Assembly (NCBI RefSeq): GCF_023227905.1 | Contig: NZ_JALOCF010000011.1 | Span: forward strand, 1-64,000 | Length of the DNA stretch: 64,000 nt | Reading direction: 5' to 3' | Source of the DNA: Methylobacter sp. | Lineage (GTDB): Bacteria > Pseudomonadota > Gammaproteobacteria > Methylococcales > Methylomonadaceae | Shown: positions 53,520-63,213 of the stretch, one piece after another | Layout of the letters: each line of letters starts with the position of its first letter | Position numbering within the stretch: position 1 is the stretch's first letter | Position numbers and translations under genes: made by a program | Notes under the pieces: generated by a model | The model's database searches: none | Seen by the model: the letters and a program-made list of their open reading frames with translations, nothing else | Told to the model about the DNA's origin: nothing

Positions 53520-53832
53520 ATTGTTCGTTCTATTTAATTACAGAAATTAAGTTGCAACACTTAGGCGGCTGTTTTTAGGTCGTAGACAGTAAAACCCTGC
53601 TGTTTGCTCAGCAAGATACAAACGTTGGAATTGACAGAACTACTGCCGCTACATTGGCTCGCAGTCGATATGCAGATAACAACGTATAACATTTGATTCT
53701 TCGCCCGCTGATCCGGCGGCTTACAGAATATAAATTTAGCGAATGAAACATAACAAGAAAAAGAATTTCGTGAACACGGTAGCGTCGTGGCACTCATTCC
53801 CTAACTAAAAACTTATCAGAAAGGAGAAAATT
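53520..53832. other. 313-bp intergenic region
   Basis: One plus-strand frame near 53590-53690 (KIQTLELTELLPLHW) faintly recalls the tail of a transposase, but this is too weak to name. No other feature is seen. Confidence 0.3.
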
Positions 53833-54633
53833 GTGAGTGACAAAAATTTTACCTTTGCCGTTGCAGTAAATAACCTAGAGACTCTTCAAAAAAATCTCTA
53901 TCGGTCACCTGAGTTTTTAAAGGATCACAAGCACCAGGTGATAATCAAACAAAATTACTTATCTGCTTCTTTAGCCTATAACAGCGCCATCGATGAAGCG
54001 GAAAACGAAATTGTAATATTTATTCATCAAGACGTTTATCTGCCGGAAACCTGGTTTTCAGATATAAACCGATGCCTATCCTATTTAGAGGAAAGGCAAG
54101 TTAACTGGGGTGTCCTGGGATGTTTCGGGTCGAGGAGAGATGCTGACGGGGGATTGGGAAGAGTGTACACCACGGGACTGGGTTTGCATGGCACAGAAAT
54201 AAATGAACCGGAACCGGTCGAAACCTTGGATGAAATTATTCTAATAATTAGAAAGTCATCAGGGCTAAGATTCGACCCGCTTCTCCCGCATTTCCACCTT
54301 TATGGAACCGATTTATGCCTGTCGGCAAAAAATAAAGGAATGACTAATTTTGCGTTTCAAGGCTTTTGCATTCATAACACTAACCAGTTGTTGAGTTTGC
54401 CTGGAGAGTTCTATGCCTGCTACCGCTATGTAAAAAGAAAATGGGCAAAATTCCTACCCATATACACATCTTGCCTCAGGATCTCATACCTTGACAAAGC
54501 CCTATACCGAAAGAGGGCTCGTGAACTTTTTAAGAAAATAGCAGGAAAAGAGGGCATGCCCTTGCTGAGGGTTGATGACCCTAGGACGGTTCTTGGAGAA
54601 AAGGCATTTCTACAAATTCCAGGTTCGAACTGA
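53833..54633 (+). CDS. StrF-like glycosyltransferase (GT2-related)
   Basis: A 266-residue protein. The motifs NYLSASLAYNSAIDEAENEI and IFIHQDVYLPETWF, with GVLGCFGSR and later HFHLYGTDLCLSAK, are those of the StrF/Glyco_tranf_2_5 group. HQD replaces the usual DxD. The start is GTG 53833 with AAGGAG nine bases before it. Likely a sugar transferase for a side branch. Confidence 0.75.
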   Translation: MSDKNFTFAVAVNNLETLQKNLYRSPEFLKDHKHQVIIKQNYLSASLAYNSAIDEAENEIVIFIHQDVYLPETWFSDINRCLSYLEERQVNWGVLGCFGSRRDADGGLGRVYTTGLGLHGTEINEPEPVETLDEIILIIRKSSGLRFDPLLPHFHLYGTDLCLSAKNKGMTNFAFQGFCIHNTNQLLSLPGEFYACYRYVKRKWAKFLPIYTSCLRISYLDKALYRKRARELFKKIAGKEGMPLLRVDDPRTVLGEKAFLQIPGSN

Positions 54634-54643
54634 GTAGCGGGCT

Positions 54644-54890
54644 ATGAAGCGTAACCTCCAACTCGATGTTCTTCGCGGCATCGCCATTCTGCTGGTGATA
54701 GGCGCACACCAGCCTATTGATAATGATGCTGTGTGTTGGATTGGCTGGCCATGTCTGGCATGACAATGGGGCTGTCGGCGTCTCTCTGTTCTTAGCACTA
54801 TCCGGCTATTTGATCGAAGGGCTGATACTCGATGAAATCCGCAATCATGGATTATTTGACGTAAGACGCTTTAAGAGTGGCTGTAACGAG
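54644..54890 (+). pseudogene. Acyltransferase 3 (OafA-like), N-terminal remnant
   Basis: From ATG 54644 the frame reads MKRNLQLDVLRGIAILLVIG, AHQP, the hallmark start of acyltransferase 3 proteins, but stops after 39 codons. In another frame the homology continues (WHDNGAVGVSLFLALSGYLI, then LDEIRNHG) to about 54890 and is then lost. A frameshift plus a large deletion have removed most of the gene, which would be about 350 residues. Confidence 0.75.
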
Positions 54891-55086
54891 AGTTGTCCAT
54901 TGCTAAAAAATATTTTGAGCTAGGATGGCATAAGGGCGAACAAATTTGTGGAAAATGCTAACTAGCTGTCAACCGCAGAAGACCTCTGCATTTGGCGATG
55001 TGTTCTCTACTGTAAAGTTCATAACCTTCGAGTTAAAAACGTTTTAGTAAAATCTTGATTCCTTTTAAATGTAACAGGAAGAACTA

Positions 55087-56301
55087 ATGAGTCGACAATC
55101 TCAAAGCATACGCGTTTTATACAGTTTTCCGCATAAGTTAGGAGCAGATAGAATCTGCACGACCGCCTGGTATCAAGTGAATGGTCTAGTGCAAGAAGGA
55201 GCGGAAGTTCTAGTTTGCCCCGGTGCGCTAAGCAGACCTTTGCCAGAAGGCGTAACGATTAAGCCAACGCTTGCTTGGGGAAAATTACGTATCCCATACA
55301 AAATTCTTGGCAGCATGCGAGCTTTTTCGCTGCACGACTATATCGTCTCTCAACGGCTGGAAAAGCTGGCCGGGCAAATAGACATAGTGCACGTTTGGCC
55401 GTTAGGCGCATTAAGGACATTAAAAACAGCAGCCCGCCTTGGCATTCCCACCGTCCTTGAAAGACCTAATGCGCACACCCGGCTTGCCTATGAAGTCGTG
55501 CAGAAGGAATGCGAACGGTTGGGAATAGTCTTGCCGCCAGATCATGAGCATTCGTATAAACAGGACGTGCTCAACAAGGAAGAGGCTGAATACGAGTTAG
55601 CGACTCGGTTGCTATGTCCGTCTGACTTCGTAGCCCGCAGCTTTCTGGAGAACGGATTCGCTCGTGAGAAGCTCGCGCGGCATCAGTATGGTTTCGACGA
55701 GCAGGTTTATTACCCCGATCCAGAGCCGCGTGAGGATAAAGCCGGTTTGACGATGTTATTCGTCGGTGGCTGCGCGCCAAGAAAGGGTGTTCACTACGCG
55801 TTGGAAGCATGGTTGAAATCCACAGCATGTCACGAGGGAAAGTTCATGATCGCCGGCGGATTTGTGCCGGGATATGCTGAAAAGCTTGCTTCGATGCTAT
55901 CTCATCCGAGTGTCCATGTTTTAGGGCATCGAACTGACGTGCCCGAGCTTATGCGGCAGAGCGACATATTAGTTCTGTCAAGCCTTGAAGAGGGAAGCGC
56001 TCTTGTGACTTCAGAAGCGCGAGGTAGCGGATGTGTCTTGTTGGTGTCGGAGGCGGCCGGTGCGATTTGTGAGCATATGGAAAATGCACTGGTGCATCGC
56101 GTCGGCGATGTCTCTACGCTTACCCAACACATTAACCTCTTGCAAGAGGACCGCAAACTCTTGCAGAGGTTGCGGGCGGACAGTCTCCGTCGCGTGCCTG
56201 AAATTACCTGGAATGCGGCCGGAGCGAGATTGCTGGAAGCTTATCGTGAAACTATTGCCACGTATGAGCCTGTAAAACGGAGTTCTGATGTGGTTGACTA
56301 G
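55087..56301 (+). CDS. Family 4 glycosyltransferase
   Basis: A 404-residue GT-B protein. The donor site shows LFVGGCAPRKGVHYALEAW and LSSLEEGSALVTSEARGSG, with the two acidic residues of the E-x7-E motif. The N-terminal half has VHVWPLGALRTL and a VLERPNAHTRLAY acceptor-side motif. Ribosome site AGGAAG precedes ATG 55087. Donor and acceptor are unknown. Confidence 0.83.
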   Translation: MSRQSQSIRVLYSFPHKLGADRICTTAWYQVNGLVQEGAEVLVCPGALSRPLPEGVTIKPTLAWGKLRIPYKILGSMRAFSLHDYIVSQRLEKLAGQIDIVHVWPLGALRTLKTAARLGIPTVLERPNAHTRLAYEVVQKECERLGIVLPPDHEHSYKQDVLNKEEAEYELATRLLCPSDFVARSFLENGFAREKLARHQYGFDEQVYYPDPEPREDKAGLTMLFVGGCAPRKGVHYALEAWLKSTACHEGKFMIAGGFVPGYAEKLASMLSHPSVHVLGHRTDVPELMRQSDILVLSSLEEGSALVTSEARGSGCVLLVSEAAGAICEHMENALVHRVGDVSTLTQHINLLQEDRKLLQRLRADSLRRVPEITWNAAGARLLEAYRETIATYEPVKRSSDVVD

Positions 56302-56439
56302 AAGATAACGTCCTGTCATTGCCGCCATGGTCAATATAAAGGTTTGCACTTTATATCTTCCAAGAGACCGGAATGGGTATTCCCTTCTAGTCGATTCTTT
56401 ACTTATGTATCCGAAAATTCTCTGAGAGAATCATGACAC

Positions 56440-56493
56440 CCTCTCGACAACTCTTGGTCACGAGAGGATATTCATATTTAACAACAATATGAA
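56440..56493. terminator. Two hairpins between convergent genes
   Basis: CCTCTCG (56440-56446) pairs with CGAGAGG (56461-56467), and TTCATATT (56471-56478) pairs with AATATGAA (56486-56493). They lie between convergent genes ending at 56301 and 56518, so a bidirectional terminator role is likely, although T-runs are poor. Confidence 0.4.
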
Positions 56494-56517
56494 CAAGTGC
56501 CATAACTCCAGCGCACC

Positions 56518-57783
56518 TTAGTTCAATCGTAAGTTCGTAGGTGCAGCGAGTGTAGTAGTCCCTGAAGGCGTCGTGGTAGTATCGGAAGGCGTCGTTATGG
56601 CACCGGAGCCGTAATAACTGGTACCCATGTCCTTTCCATCCGTAGCCTTAAGGTAGCCAATAGAGCTTGATGTTAATTTATAACCTGAAAATGCGGTGGG
56701 TTTTGTGCCGCCAGTAAATGTTGGTATACCGATAAGATTACTGCTACCTATGGCGCTTCCACTGGATCCAAATGTGTTGTAATTGAATACACAATTAGGC
56801 GTACAACCACTACCGCCAGTTGTCTTGATCGACTTATCTTTGATTATATTGTTTTTAGCTGAAATGTTGGTAGATGCCGAATTTCCAGGTTTACTATCAA
56901 AAGTAACGCCAGTGTTTGTTAGCGTATTGTGCTCAAACACAATACCATTGGCACTGCCAAATTGTATTTTCCAATCATAGGTAGGAAAGGCATCGCCATT
57001 GAAGACATTGTTTGTTACTGTGACTTTGTCTACTCCATCGGGAGCCATTATAAAGATATTGTCGTTTACAAAGTGGTTTCCGGTAATTACATTGCCTGGC
57101 CCAGCTCCATAAAATTGTATTGAATCACAATGACTACCCGGGTTAGCTACATCGCACACGGACTGTAAGATATCGGCGAATAAGTTGTTTGGGCCTATCG
57201 TGTTATTCGATGCCTGACCTATGATCATGATGCCGTCAGCAGCGCCTACTTTAACGTTCGAACTATCTTTTCCAACACCAACGAATTTACTGTTGGTGAT
57301 GGTTGTGTACGAGGCGTTATTGAGACTGACTCTGCCTGACCACGTTGCCTGATTGACGCTGGTAAAATCAACGTTGTCAACCAGTATCTTGCTTGAAGCT
57401 ATAACAGCAAGACCTGTTTTATTTGGCAGAAAAGTAGAATTGGCGATTTGGATGTTTGTAGAGCCGTTGTTGATCTGCATGCTTGATAAACTCATGCGGT
57501 CAAACCGGATATAATCCGAATTCCCTACTTTAGGCGACATGATTGCGCCGGTACCGGTAGTTGACGTAACCGTTACGTAGCCCGTTCGAGCCATGTCATA
57601 AAAATTTACGCTTCCGTAATTGCCGGAATTAAGGCATATGGTTGAGCCATTAGCGGCGCTTGAGACGGCCGAAGCCACGTTGGCGCCGGGGCTAAGGGTT
57701 TGGTTACATGCCGCCCAAGAAGCATGGGATGACCCAAGCAGAGTTAAGAAAAAAATAGTTTTTTTAAGATGATAAGTTTTCAT
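56518..57783 (-). CDS. Secreted right-handed parallel beta-helix protein
   Basis: A 421-residue exported protein. The signal peptide ends near SWAAC (residue 26). The body has repeated short strands rich in Asn, Ser and Thr (NSGNYGSVNFYDM, ISAKNNIIKDKS, NTLTNTG) as in PbH1/pectate-lyase-like folds. It ends in a Thr-rich linker (PSDTTTTPSGTTT) and a short APTNLRLN, which looks like the first strand of an fn3-type domain that is missing. Beta-helix proteins in polysaccharide loci are often lyases or epimerases, but no active-site residues can be assigned. Confidence 0.75.
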   Translation of the reverse strand: MKTYHLKKTIFFLTLLGSSHASWAACNQTLSPGANVASAVSSAANGSTICLNSGNYGSVNFYDMARTGYVTVTSTTGTGAIMSPKVGNSDYIRFDRMSLSSMQINNGSTNIQIANSTFLPNKTGLAVIASSKILVDNVDFTSVNQATWSGRVSLNNASYTTITNSKFVGVGKDSSNVKVGAADGIMIIGQASNNTIGPNNLFADILQSVCDVANPGSHCDSIQFYGAGPGNVITGNHFVNDNIFIMAPDGVDKVTVTNNVFNGDAFPTYDWKIQFGSANGIVFEHNTLTNTGVTFDSKPGNSASTNISAKNNIIKDKSIKTTGGSGCTPNCVFNYNTFGSSGSAIGSSNLIGIPTFTGGTKPTAFSGYKLTSSSIGYLKATDGKDMGTSYYGSGAITTPSDTTTTPSGTTTLAAPTNLRLN

Positions 57784-58148
57784 GGATGTTTCTTCATAAA
57801 GTAAATTGAGTTGAAGTCGTTAGGCATTAGCGCTCATCGATAATATTAAGCCCAATCTTGTCGGCTATGAACTGGAGGTCTCTCTCTATTAGACGCTCGT
57901 TTCGTAGCTATACTAATTTGGCCGTCATGGCTTATTATCAAATGAATCTTGAAAAGATTAACTTTAATATAGTTGACTTCTCTTGGGTAAATAGCCCAAG
58001 ACACTATGTTGTAGCTAATCTTTCGCCAGAAACCATCTTCAGCTCTGGTAAAGTCCAAAGTCGGCAGGTTGTTACCCATCATTTGCAGTAGCCGACGGAA
58101 GCGGACTTCGCTCCCGTCGGCATGCCGTTTAAACAGTCAGTGATATGA
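57784..58148. other. 365-bp intergenic region
   Basis: Contains the promoter region of the beta-helix gene and the tail of the LamG gene (both minus strand). Frames of about 78 codons on both strands at 57846-58091 are not convincing. Confidence 0.4.
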
Positions 58149-59927
58149 TCAATATCCGGTTCCGTAAACAGACATTGGGCCATCTTTGGCTGCATAACTT
58201 GCGGGCCATAAGCTAGGCAAACTTGTCAGCGTATTGGTATTCGTTATCTCTAAAACTGCTGTCCCCGATTTCAGTTGGTCGCGGAATATTAAGTTTCCTT
58301 TTGACCCCAGTATTGCTAACCAATAAGGTTGGCCAGCGGTAACAGAGGCTGCGGGAATCGGTATAGGATTCCATGCTCCAGGCTTCAATGTAGCCAACTT
58401 GCCTTGAGCAACAAGAGCACCCGGATGACCATAATTGTCCTTATAGATACCGGCAACCAACTCTGTCGCTTTTGACGTCGCATCCACATAAACCTGCAAA
58501 GTAGTTACTGTGCTGGATTTCTGAGGTGTGGTTTTAAACGCTTGCGCAACTCCCTGACCGTTATAATCGAGCTTAGGCTCTACGGTCTGATCACCGATCA
58601 CATACTGCGTCGTGGTTGAAGCACTAGCCGATGAAGTGGGAGTCGTCATGTTGTTTTTGACTTCCGTTGCGGTCAAAGCGCGATTGTACACCCGTATCTC
58701 GTCGATATATCCCTTAAAGTATTCGCCCCAAACACTGTTGCCGCCGATGCGCAATATGCCGCCTTGTTGAATCAGGCCGGTTTGCGCTCTTTGGGCGATC
58801 TGTGTGCCATTCACATAAAGACGTTGGTATTGTCCATCATAGGTTGCCACGAGGTGGGTCCACTGGTTAACCGGCAACTTACTAGTACCGGAAATGACAC
58901 GGTAAGATCCATCATTGAAAGAAGAAACAGGTAGATCGGAAGTTTCATAGGCATATAAGTTATAGACCGCACCCCCGGATTTTTCTTTTAACAGTACAGT
59001 TCCGCCGTTTGCCAAGGACTGGGGATATACCCAGGCTTCGAGAGTCATGGCGTTTGTAAGATCTAGTGTTGCGCTGTCATTGACGGTTACCCAGTCGTTT
59101 ATGCCATCAAACTGCAACGCTTTGCCGTATTTGCCTGTGTTGATCCTGACAGCTTCTTTAATAGTGCCGATATTACTATTACCCGAAGCGTCGTTAACCG
59201 TCGTGCCACTGGTTTCTTCAAAGCCATAGGCCGCCACAAGTCCATTATTGCTGGTAGTAGTCGTTCCCGTTCCTGTGCTTGTTGTAGGCGTAGTCGTACC
59301 TGTTCCCGTAGATGTAGTGGGAGCTGTTACGGTAATCAGGTTCGGATAGCTCTTGGTGACGCTTCCGCTGGATCCGGTTACCGTCAGACTTACATTATAT
59401 GATCCTGCGGTCGCATAGGTCGCTGTGGTCACTTTAGCCGTTGTGTTCGTCACAGAAGGCGTTTGAGAACCGGGAAAATCCCATTTCCAGCTTGTAATTG
59501 TCCCGGTTGTGACGGGTGTGAAATCTACCGCCAAACTTGCGACACCGCTGGTTTTACTCACTGTGAAATCCGCCGTTAATGCCGCCGTGGTAGCGGGCAC
59601 TGTAAAGTTGGTTTCATTGGAGTAACCGCTTTCAACGGTTTTGGTTGAATCATAGGCCTTCACAGCAAAATAATATTTGCTACCCTCCTGTAGACCCGGT
59701 ACCGCATAAGTGGTTTTGTTACCTACATCAATAGTTGAGGCGTAATTGCCGCTGGTTTGGCCGTAGGATATTTTATACCCGCCTACATTGGATGATGTAC
59801 TGGCATTCCAGGCGAGGTTAGCACTCGCTGCGAATAAATTACTACTGAATAAGAAAAGGGCGAGCCCAGCCAATAAAAAGTTAGGGAACAGCTCGCGCAA
59901 GGAGATGTTCGTAAGATAATTTTTCAT
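58149..59927 (-). CDS. Secreted fn3-PKD-LamG protein with C-terminal anchor-like domain
   Basis: A 592-residue exported protein. After a signal peptide (about 1-35) come an fn3 domain (about 36-115), a PKD domain (about 120-205, SWKWDFPGS), a Thr-rich linker of repeated TSTGTGTTT, a LamG/concanavalin-like domain (about 235-430, YGFEETSGT, LEAWVYP, DEIRVYNRAL) and a C-terminal domain of about 145 residues. That last domain is a distant relative of the repeat domain in the proteins at 1-935 and 1981-4770 (AGIYKDNYGHPGALVAQG, PYWLAI). LamG suggests carbohydrate binding. Start M at 59927 is preferred to 59981, as it opens directly on the signal peptide. Confidence 0.8.
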   Translation of the reverse strand: MKNYLTNISLRELFPNFLLAGLALFLFSSNLFAASANLAWNASTSSNVGGYKISYGQTSGNYASTIDVGNKTTYAVPGLQEGSKYYFAVKAYDSTKTVESGYSNETNFTVPATTAALTADFTVSKTSGVASLAVDFTPVTTGTITSWKWDFPGSQTPSVTNTTAKVTTATYATAGSYNVSLTVTGSSGSVTKSYPNLITVTAPTTSTGTGTTTPTTSTGTGTTTTSNNGLVAAYGFEETSGTTVNDASGNSNIGTIKEAVRINTGKYGKALQFDGINDWVTVNDSATLDLTNAMTLEAWVYPQSLANGGTVLLKEKSGGAVYNLYAYETSDLPVSSFNDGSYRVISGTSKLPVNQWTHLVATYDGQYQRLYVNGTQIAQRAQTGLIQQGGILRIGGNSVWGEYFKGYIDEIRVYNRALTATEVKNNMTTPTSSASASTTTQYVIGDQTVEPKLDYNGQGVAQAFKTTPQKSSTVTTLQVYVDATSKATELVAGIYKDNYGHPGALVAQGKLATLKPGAWNPIPIPAASVTAGQPYWLAILGSKGNLIFRDQLKSGTAVLEITNTNTLTSLPSLWPASYAAKDGPMSVYGTGY

Positions 59928-59981
59928 AATAAGTTCCATGATCCTCTTAGTGGGACTTAAAGTCATAAGAGGCAGTCTCAT

Positions 59982-61297
59982 GGGGCTGAGACGAGCTACA
60001 GGGCGCTTTTGAAAAGCGGGTTAAGGACGACAACAAAAATTCCAATTTTGTTAATTTATTCACAATATTACCTCTATTACATAAAGCCATTAATTTACAA
60101 GACACTCGAGTCTATTTTTTTTTATATCCAATTTAAAATCTATCGAGAAGATCACAAATTGAGGTCCATTCCTCTTTTTTATATGTGAAATGTTTTCTAT
60201 ATAGATCAGTTAGAGTTTATTGGTGAAATATTAAAGCGGGCTTAAATATGCGTAGTGTTGCTTACATATTTTTGCCTAGGTAATGCTACGAATGTTTCCG
60301 GTGCTATTTGACAGGTAATATACGGCCAAGTGTTTTATTGAAGCCCATTCGCTTACCAGGCGGCCAAATCGGGACGTCCTATTTGAGTAAGAAGGGGGAT
60401 GTTCTAGTCTTTCGGCTTCAATCGCTGATGCCATTTTCTGCACAGTTATTAGGGTGGCGGCAAAGAAGAATAAGAACGTTGGCCCGCACGCGCCGCAGTA
60501 TATGGCGCGAAAAATCAAAGATTTAGTTAATACAAAAAGGAAGTCGGTTACATGGCCCAATATGGTTCTGCAAGTTGTTCGGCGTGTTTTGACATCATTC
60601 ACATCATGAGCACAGGCGAGTGTATATGGATAGCCAATACATTTTAGGATGCGCCATGTCGATGAACCTTGTGCAAGTCCAACCAAAGCTGTCGACCTCT
60701 GAGGCTTCCCAGCGGTTCGGTATTGAGGCCGCATATACAGTTACTCTGGATAGAGCTTCTAAGATACAGAATTCTAGTTGTCGTTATTACGGTGAGATAG
60801 AATCAAGCTTTGTGTTAGATACCTCTCAATGTCGATCCTGTCGATATGTCATTTCGCTAGTCCTTAGTGCGCTGTTTAAGAGTATCCAGCGGTCTCTGAG
60901 CATTGGATTCCTGATTAGCCAGGCCATGGCTGGCCGGTCTGCACTGGTTCTGAAACGGCAGTTGGACCAGTTATCCCGGTCTATGCCTTTGGGCATTCAA
61001 ATCTGTTCATACTATGGCTGAGCGCCAGGTGTTTTTCTGTTTAGCTCAGGGAGAGGATGTTTGCTCGGGCGACGAGCTTAGACGCGGCGGCAGGAAGCTC
61101 GGCTCCGAAAACAAGGTGTGTTTTGGCGCCATGATGTCATTAAGTGCTCAGGAATATCCTTTCCTTGTTAATGAGTCAATTACTGACTTTAAATCCGGTT
61201 GCCATGAGCGTCCGCCTTCTTGTGAAAGACATAATTATCAATTCCCGGATGATGCCTGGCGTTGTTCAGGCGAAGCTTCTTGCTATCAGGAGATCGA
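59982..61297. other. 1.3-kb region with no supported gene
   Basis: The stretch 60000-60260 is very A+T-rich and should carry the promoter of the LamG gene. Frames at 60276-60734 (-), 60620-61021 (+) and 61014-61301 (+) lack ribosome sites and family likeness, overlap one another and are cysteine- and serine-rich in the way of chance frames. It may be a decayed gene region. Confidence 0.45.
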
Positions 61298-63031
61298 ATG
61301 ACTAAAAAACATACCTATGGACAGATTTTGAAGTCTTCAGCGGTGATTGGAGGCTCTTCGGTAGTAAACGTTGCCATTGGAATTGTTCGTACCAAGGCCA
61401 TGGCAATGTTGCTGGGTCCGTCCGGGGTTGGATTGATGGGCCTGTACGGATCGATTATCGATCTTACGATTAGCATTGTCGGAATGGGTATTAATAGTAG
61501 CGGTGTGCGGCAGATTGCCGAGGCAGTCGGTTCGGGAGACGAAGACAAGATAGCGCGAACTGCCGCAGTACTTCAACGAATATCGATTTTTCTCGGAGTG
61601 TTGGGTGCCGTGTTTCTTATCGGCTTTTCCGGACCGCTGTCGACTTTGACTTTCGGTAGCGACCAATACGCTACCGCCGTAGCGCTGCTTTCAATTGCAG
61701 TGTTTTTGAATCTAGTGTCTATAGGGCAGGGCGCGTTGATTCAAGGCATGCGGCGTATCTCCGATTTGGCTAAGATGAGAATATTGGGCGCCTTTTTCGG
61801 TACGCTCATCAGTATTCCGGTAGTCTATTTTCTCCATGAAGAGGGAGTAGTCATATTACTTATACTTATTGCCGCAATGGGGCTTGTTGTATCCTGGTGG
61901 TATAGCCGGAAAATACAGATGCAAACACCGGCAATATCTGTTTCCCAAGTCGGGCAAGAAGCCGCCTCTCTATTAAAGCTCGGTTTTGCCTTCATGATCA
62001 GCGGGCTTTTGATGGCAGGAGCCGCCTATGCGGTACGGCTCATAGTCGTTCGCAAAGTCGGCTTCGACGCAGCTGGATTGTACCAGGCTGCTTGGGGACT
62101 TGGCGGGTTCTATATCAGTTTCATCTTGCAAGCGATGGGGTCTGACTTCTATCCCCGGTTAACCGCTATCGTCAATGACAATACCGAATGCAACCGTATA
62201 GTGAATGAACAGGCCCATGTCAGTATGTTGTTAGCCGCGCCGGGGGTGATAGCTACCCTGGCATTTGCTCCGCTGGTTATCTCGCTCTTTTACACCGTTA
62301 AGTTCGAAGGCGCCGTGGAAACCTTGCGCTGGCTATGTCTGGGCATGACCCTGCGCGTGATTTCCTGGCCGCTGGGTTATATTATTGTTGCTAAAAGAGA
62401 TCTACAAAACTTATTTATATTCAGCGAATTAGCTTGGACCGTCGTCTATCTGGGTCTAGCTTGGGTTAGTGTGAGTTCTTTCGGTTTGAAGGGGGCCGGC
62501 ATCGCTTTTTTTGGAGCATATGCTTTTCATGTGCTGATGAATTACGTAATCGTTCGACGGCTCACCGGTTTCCGGTGGTCGATCGCGAACCTGCAAACAA
62601 GTTCTCTCTTTCTTGCCTTGATTGCAGTCATTTTTTGCAGCTTTTATGTATTACCCCCTTTGTTAGCAATGGGAGTCGGTGCGCTGGCTGTGGCGTTGAG
62701 TGGCGTTTATTCGCTTCAAGTGATCCTCAACCTTATTTCTCCGAACCAGCTTCCCCGGCAAGTAATAAAGGTATTACAGTGGCTCCGTCTTACGCCCTCT
62801 GTTTATAACGAAGGCAATGACTTAGAACCGGTTCTTGAAAGTGCGGCAAGCGGTTCAGTTGCGTTAAATAAATCATTTGCCAACGTAAAAGGGATCATAT
62901 TTGCATTCATGGCTTGCGCTTTATTTTCCATGTGGGTTCATTGGTATGGAGAGGTCTATGGTTGGTCCTCCGGATTGGGGGCTTTTGAGTTGAAGCTTGA
63001 GACGCTGCTGTCAATTTTTCATATACAGTAA
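61298..63031 (+). CDS. wzx: Wzx-type polysaccharide flippase (MOP superfamily)
   Basis: A 577-residue membrane protein with about twelve helices. The start GGSSVVNVAIGIVRTKAMAM, then LLGPSGVGLMGLYGSI, and VGMGINSSGVRQIAEA are typical of WzxE/O-antigen translocases. The family is usually 400-480 residues; here a C-terminal extension of about 90 residues (polar, then one more hydrophobic segment) is present. Start ATG 61298 follows CAGGAG; a longer frame to 61262 lacks a site. It moves lipid-linked repeat units across the inner membrane for the Wzy-like protein at 16018. Confidence 0.88.
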   Translation: MTKKHTYGQILKSSAVIGGSSVVNVAIGIVRTKAMAMLLGPSGVGLMGLYGSIIDLTISIVGMGINSSGVRQIAEAVGSGDEDKIARTAAVLQRISIFLGVLGAVFLIGFSGPLSTLTFGSDQYATAVALLSIAVFLNLVSIGQGALIQGMRRISDLAKMRILGAFFGTLISIPVVYFLHEEGVVILLILIAAMGLVVSWWYSRKIQMQTPAISVSQVGQEAASLLKLGFAFMISGLLMAGAAYAVRLIVVRKVGFDAAGLYQAAWGLGGFYISFILQAMGSDFYPRLTAIVNDNTECNRIVNEQAHVSMLLAAPGVIATLAFAPLVISLFYTVKFEGAVETLRWLCLGMTLRVISWPLGYIIVAKRDLQNLFIFSELAWTVVYLGLAWVSVSSFGLKGAGIAFFGAYAFHVLMNYVIVRRLTGFRWSIANLQTSSLFLALIAVIFCSFYVLPPLLAMGVGALAVALSGVYSLQVILNLISPNQLPRQVIKVLQWLRLTPSVYNEGNDLEPVLESAASGSVALNKSFANVKGIIFAFMACALFSMWVHWYGEVYGWSSGLGAFELKLETLLSIFHIQ

Positions 63032-63213
63032 CGACCGGAGTGAGATCTTTTGAAGTCCAAGCCAAGGAAATATTGCTCAATACCGGCCTTAAATTATTTT
63101 CACTATCGGCATGAGAGGTTTATCGGATGATTCTCTTTTATCGTCCTATTAGCGGAAGAGACGTCTTTGCCGTCAGGCGAAGGCATTGTAAGAATTTTAG
63201 GAGTATTAATTAA

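Noticed and set aside
53590..53700. Possible transposase tail (LTELLPLHW)
   Set aside because: Too short and too weak to assign to a family.
60276..61301. Three frames of 95-152 codons in the 1.3-kb gap before wzx
   Set aside because: They overlap each other on both strands, lack ribosome sites and have chance-like composition.
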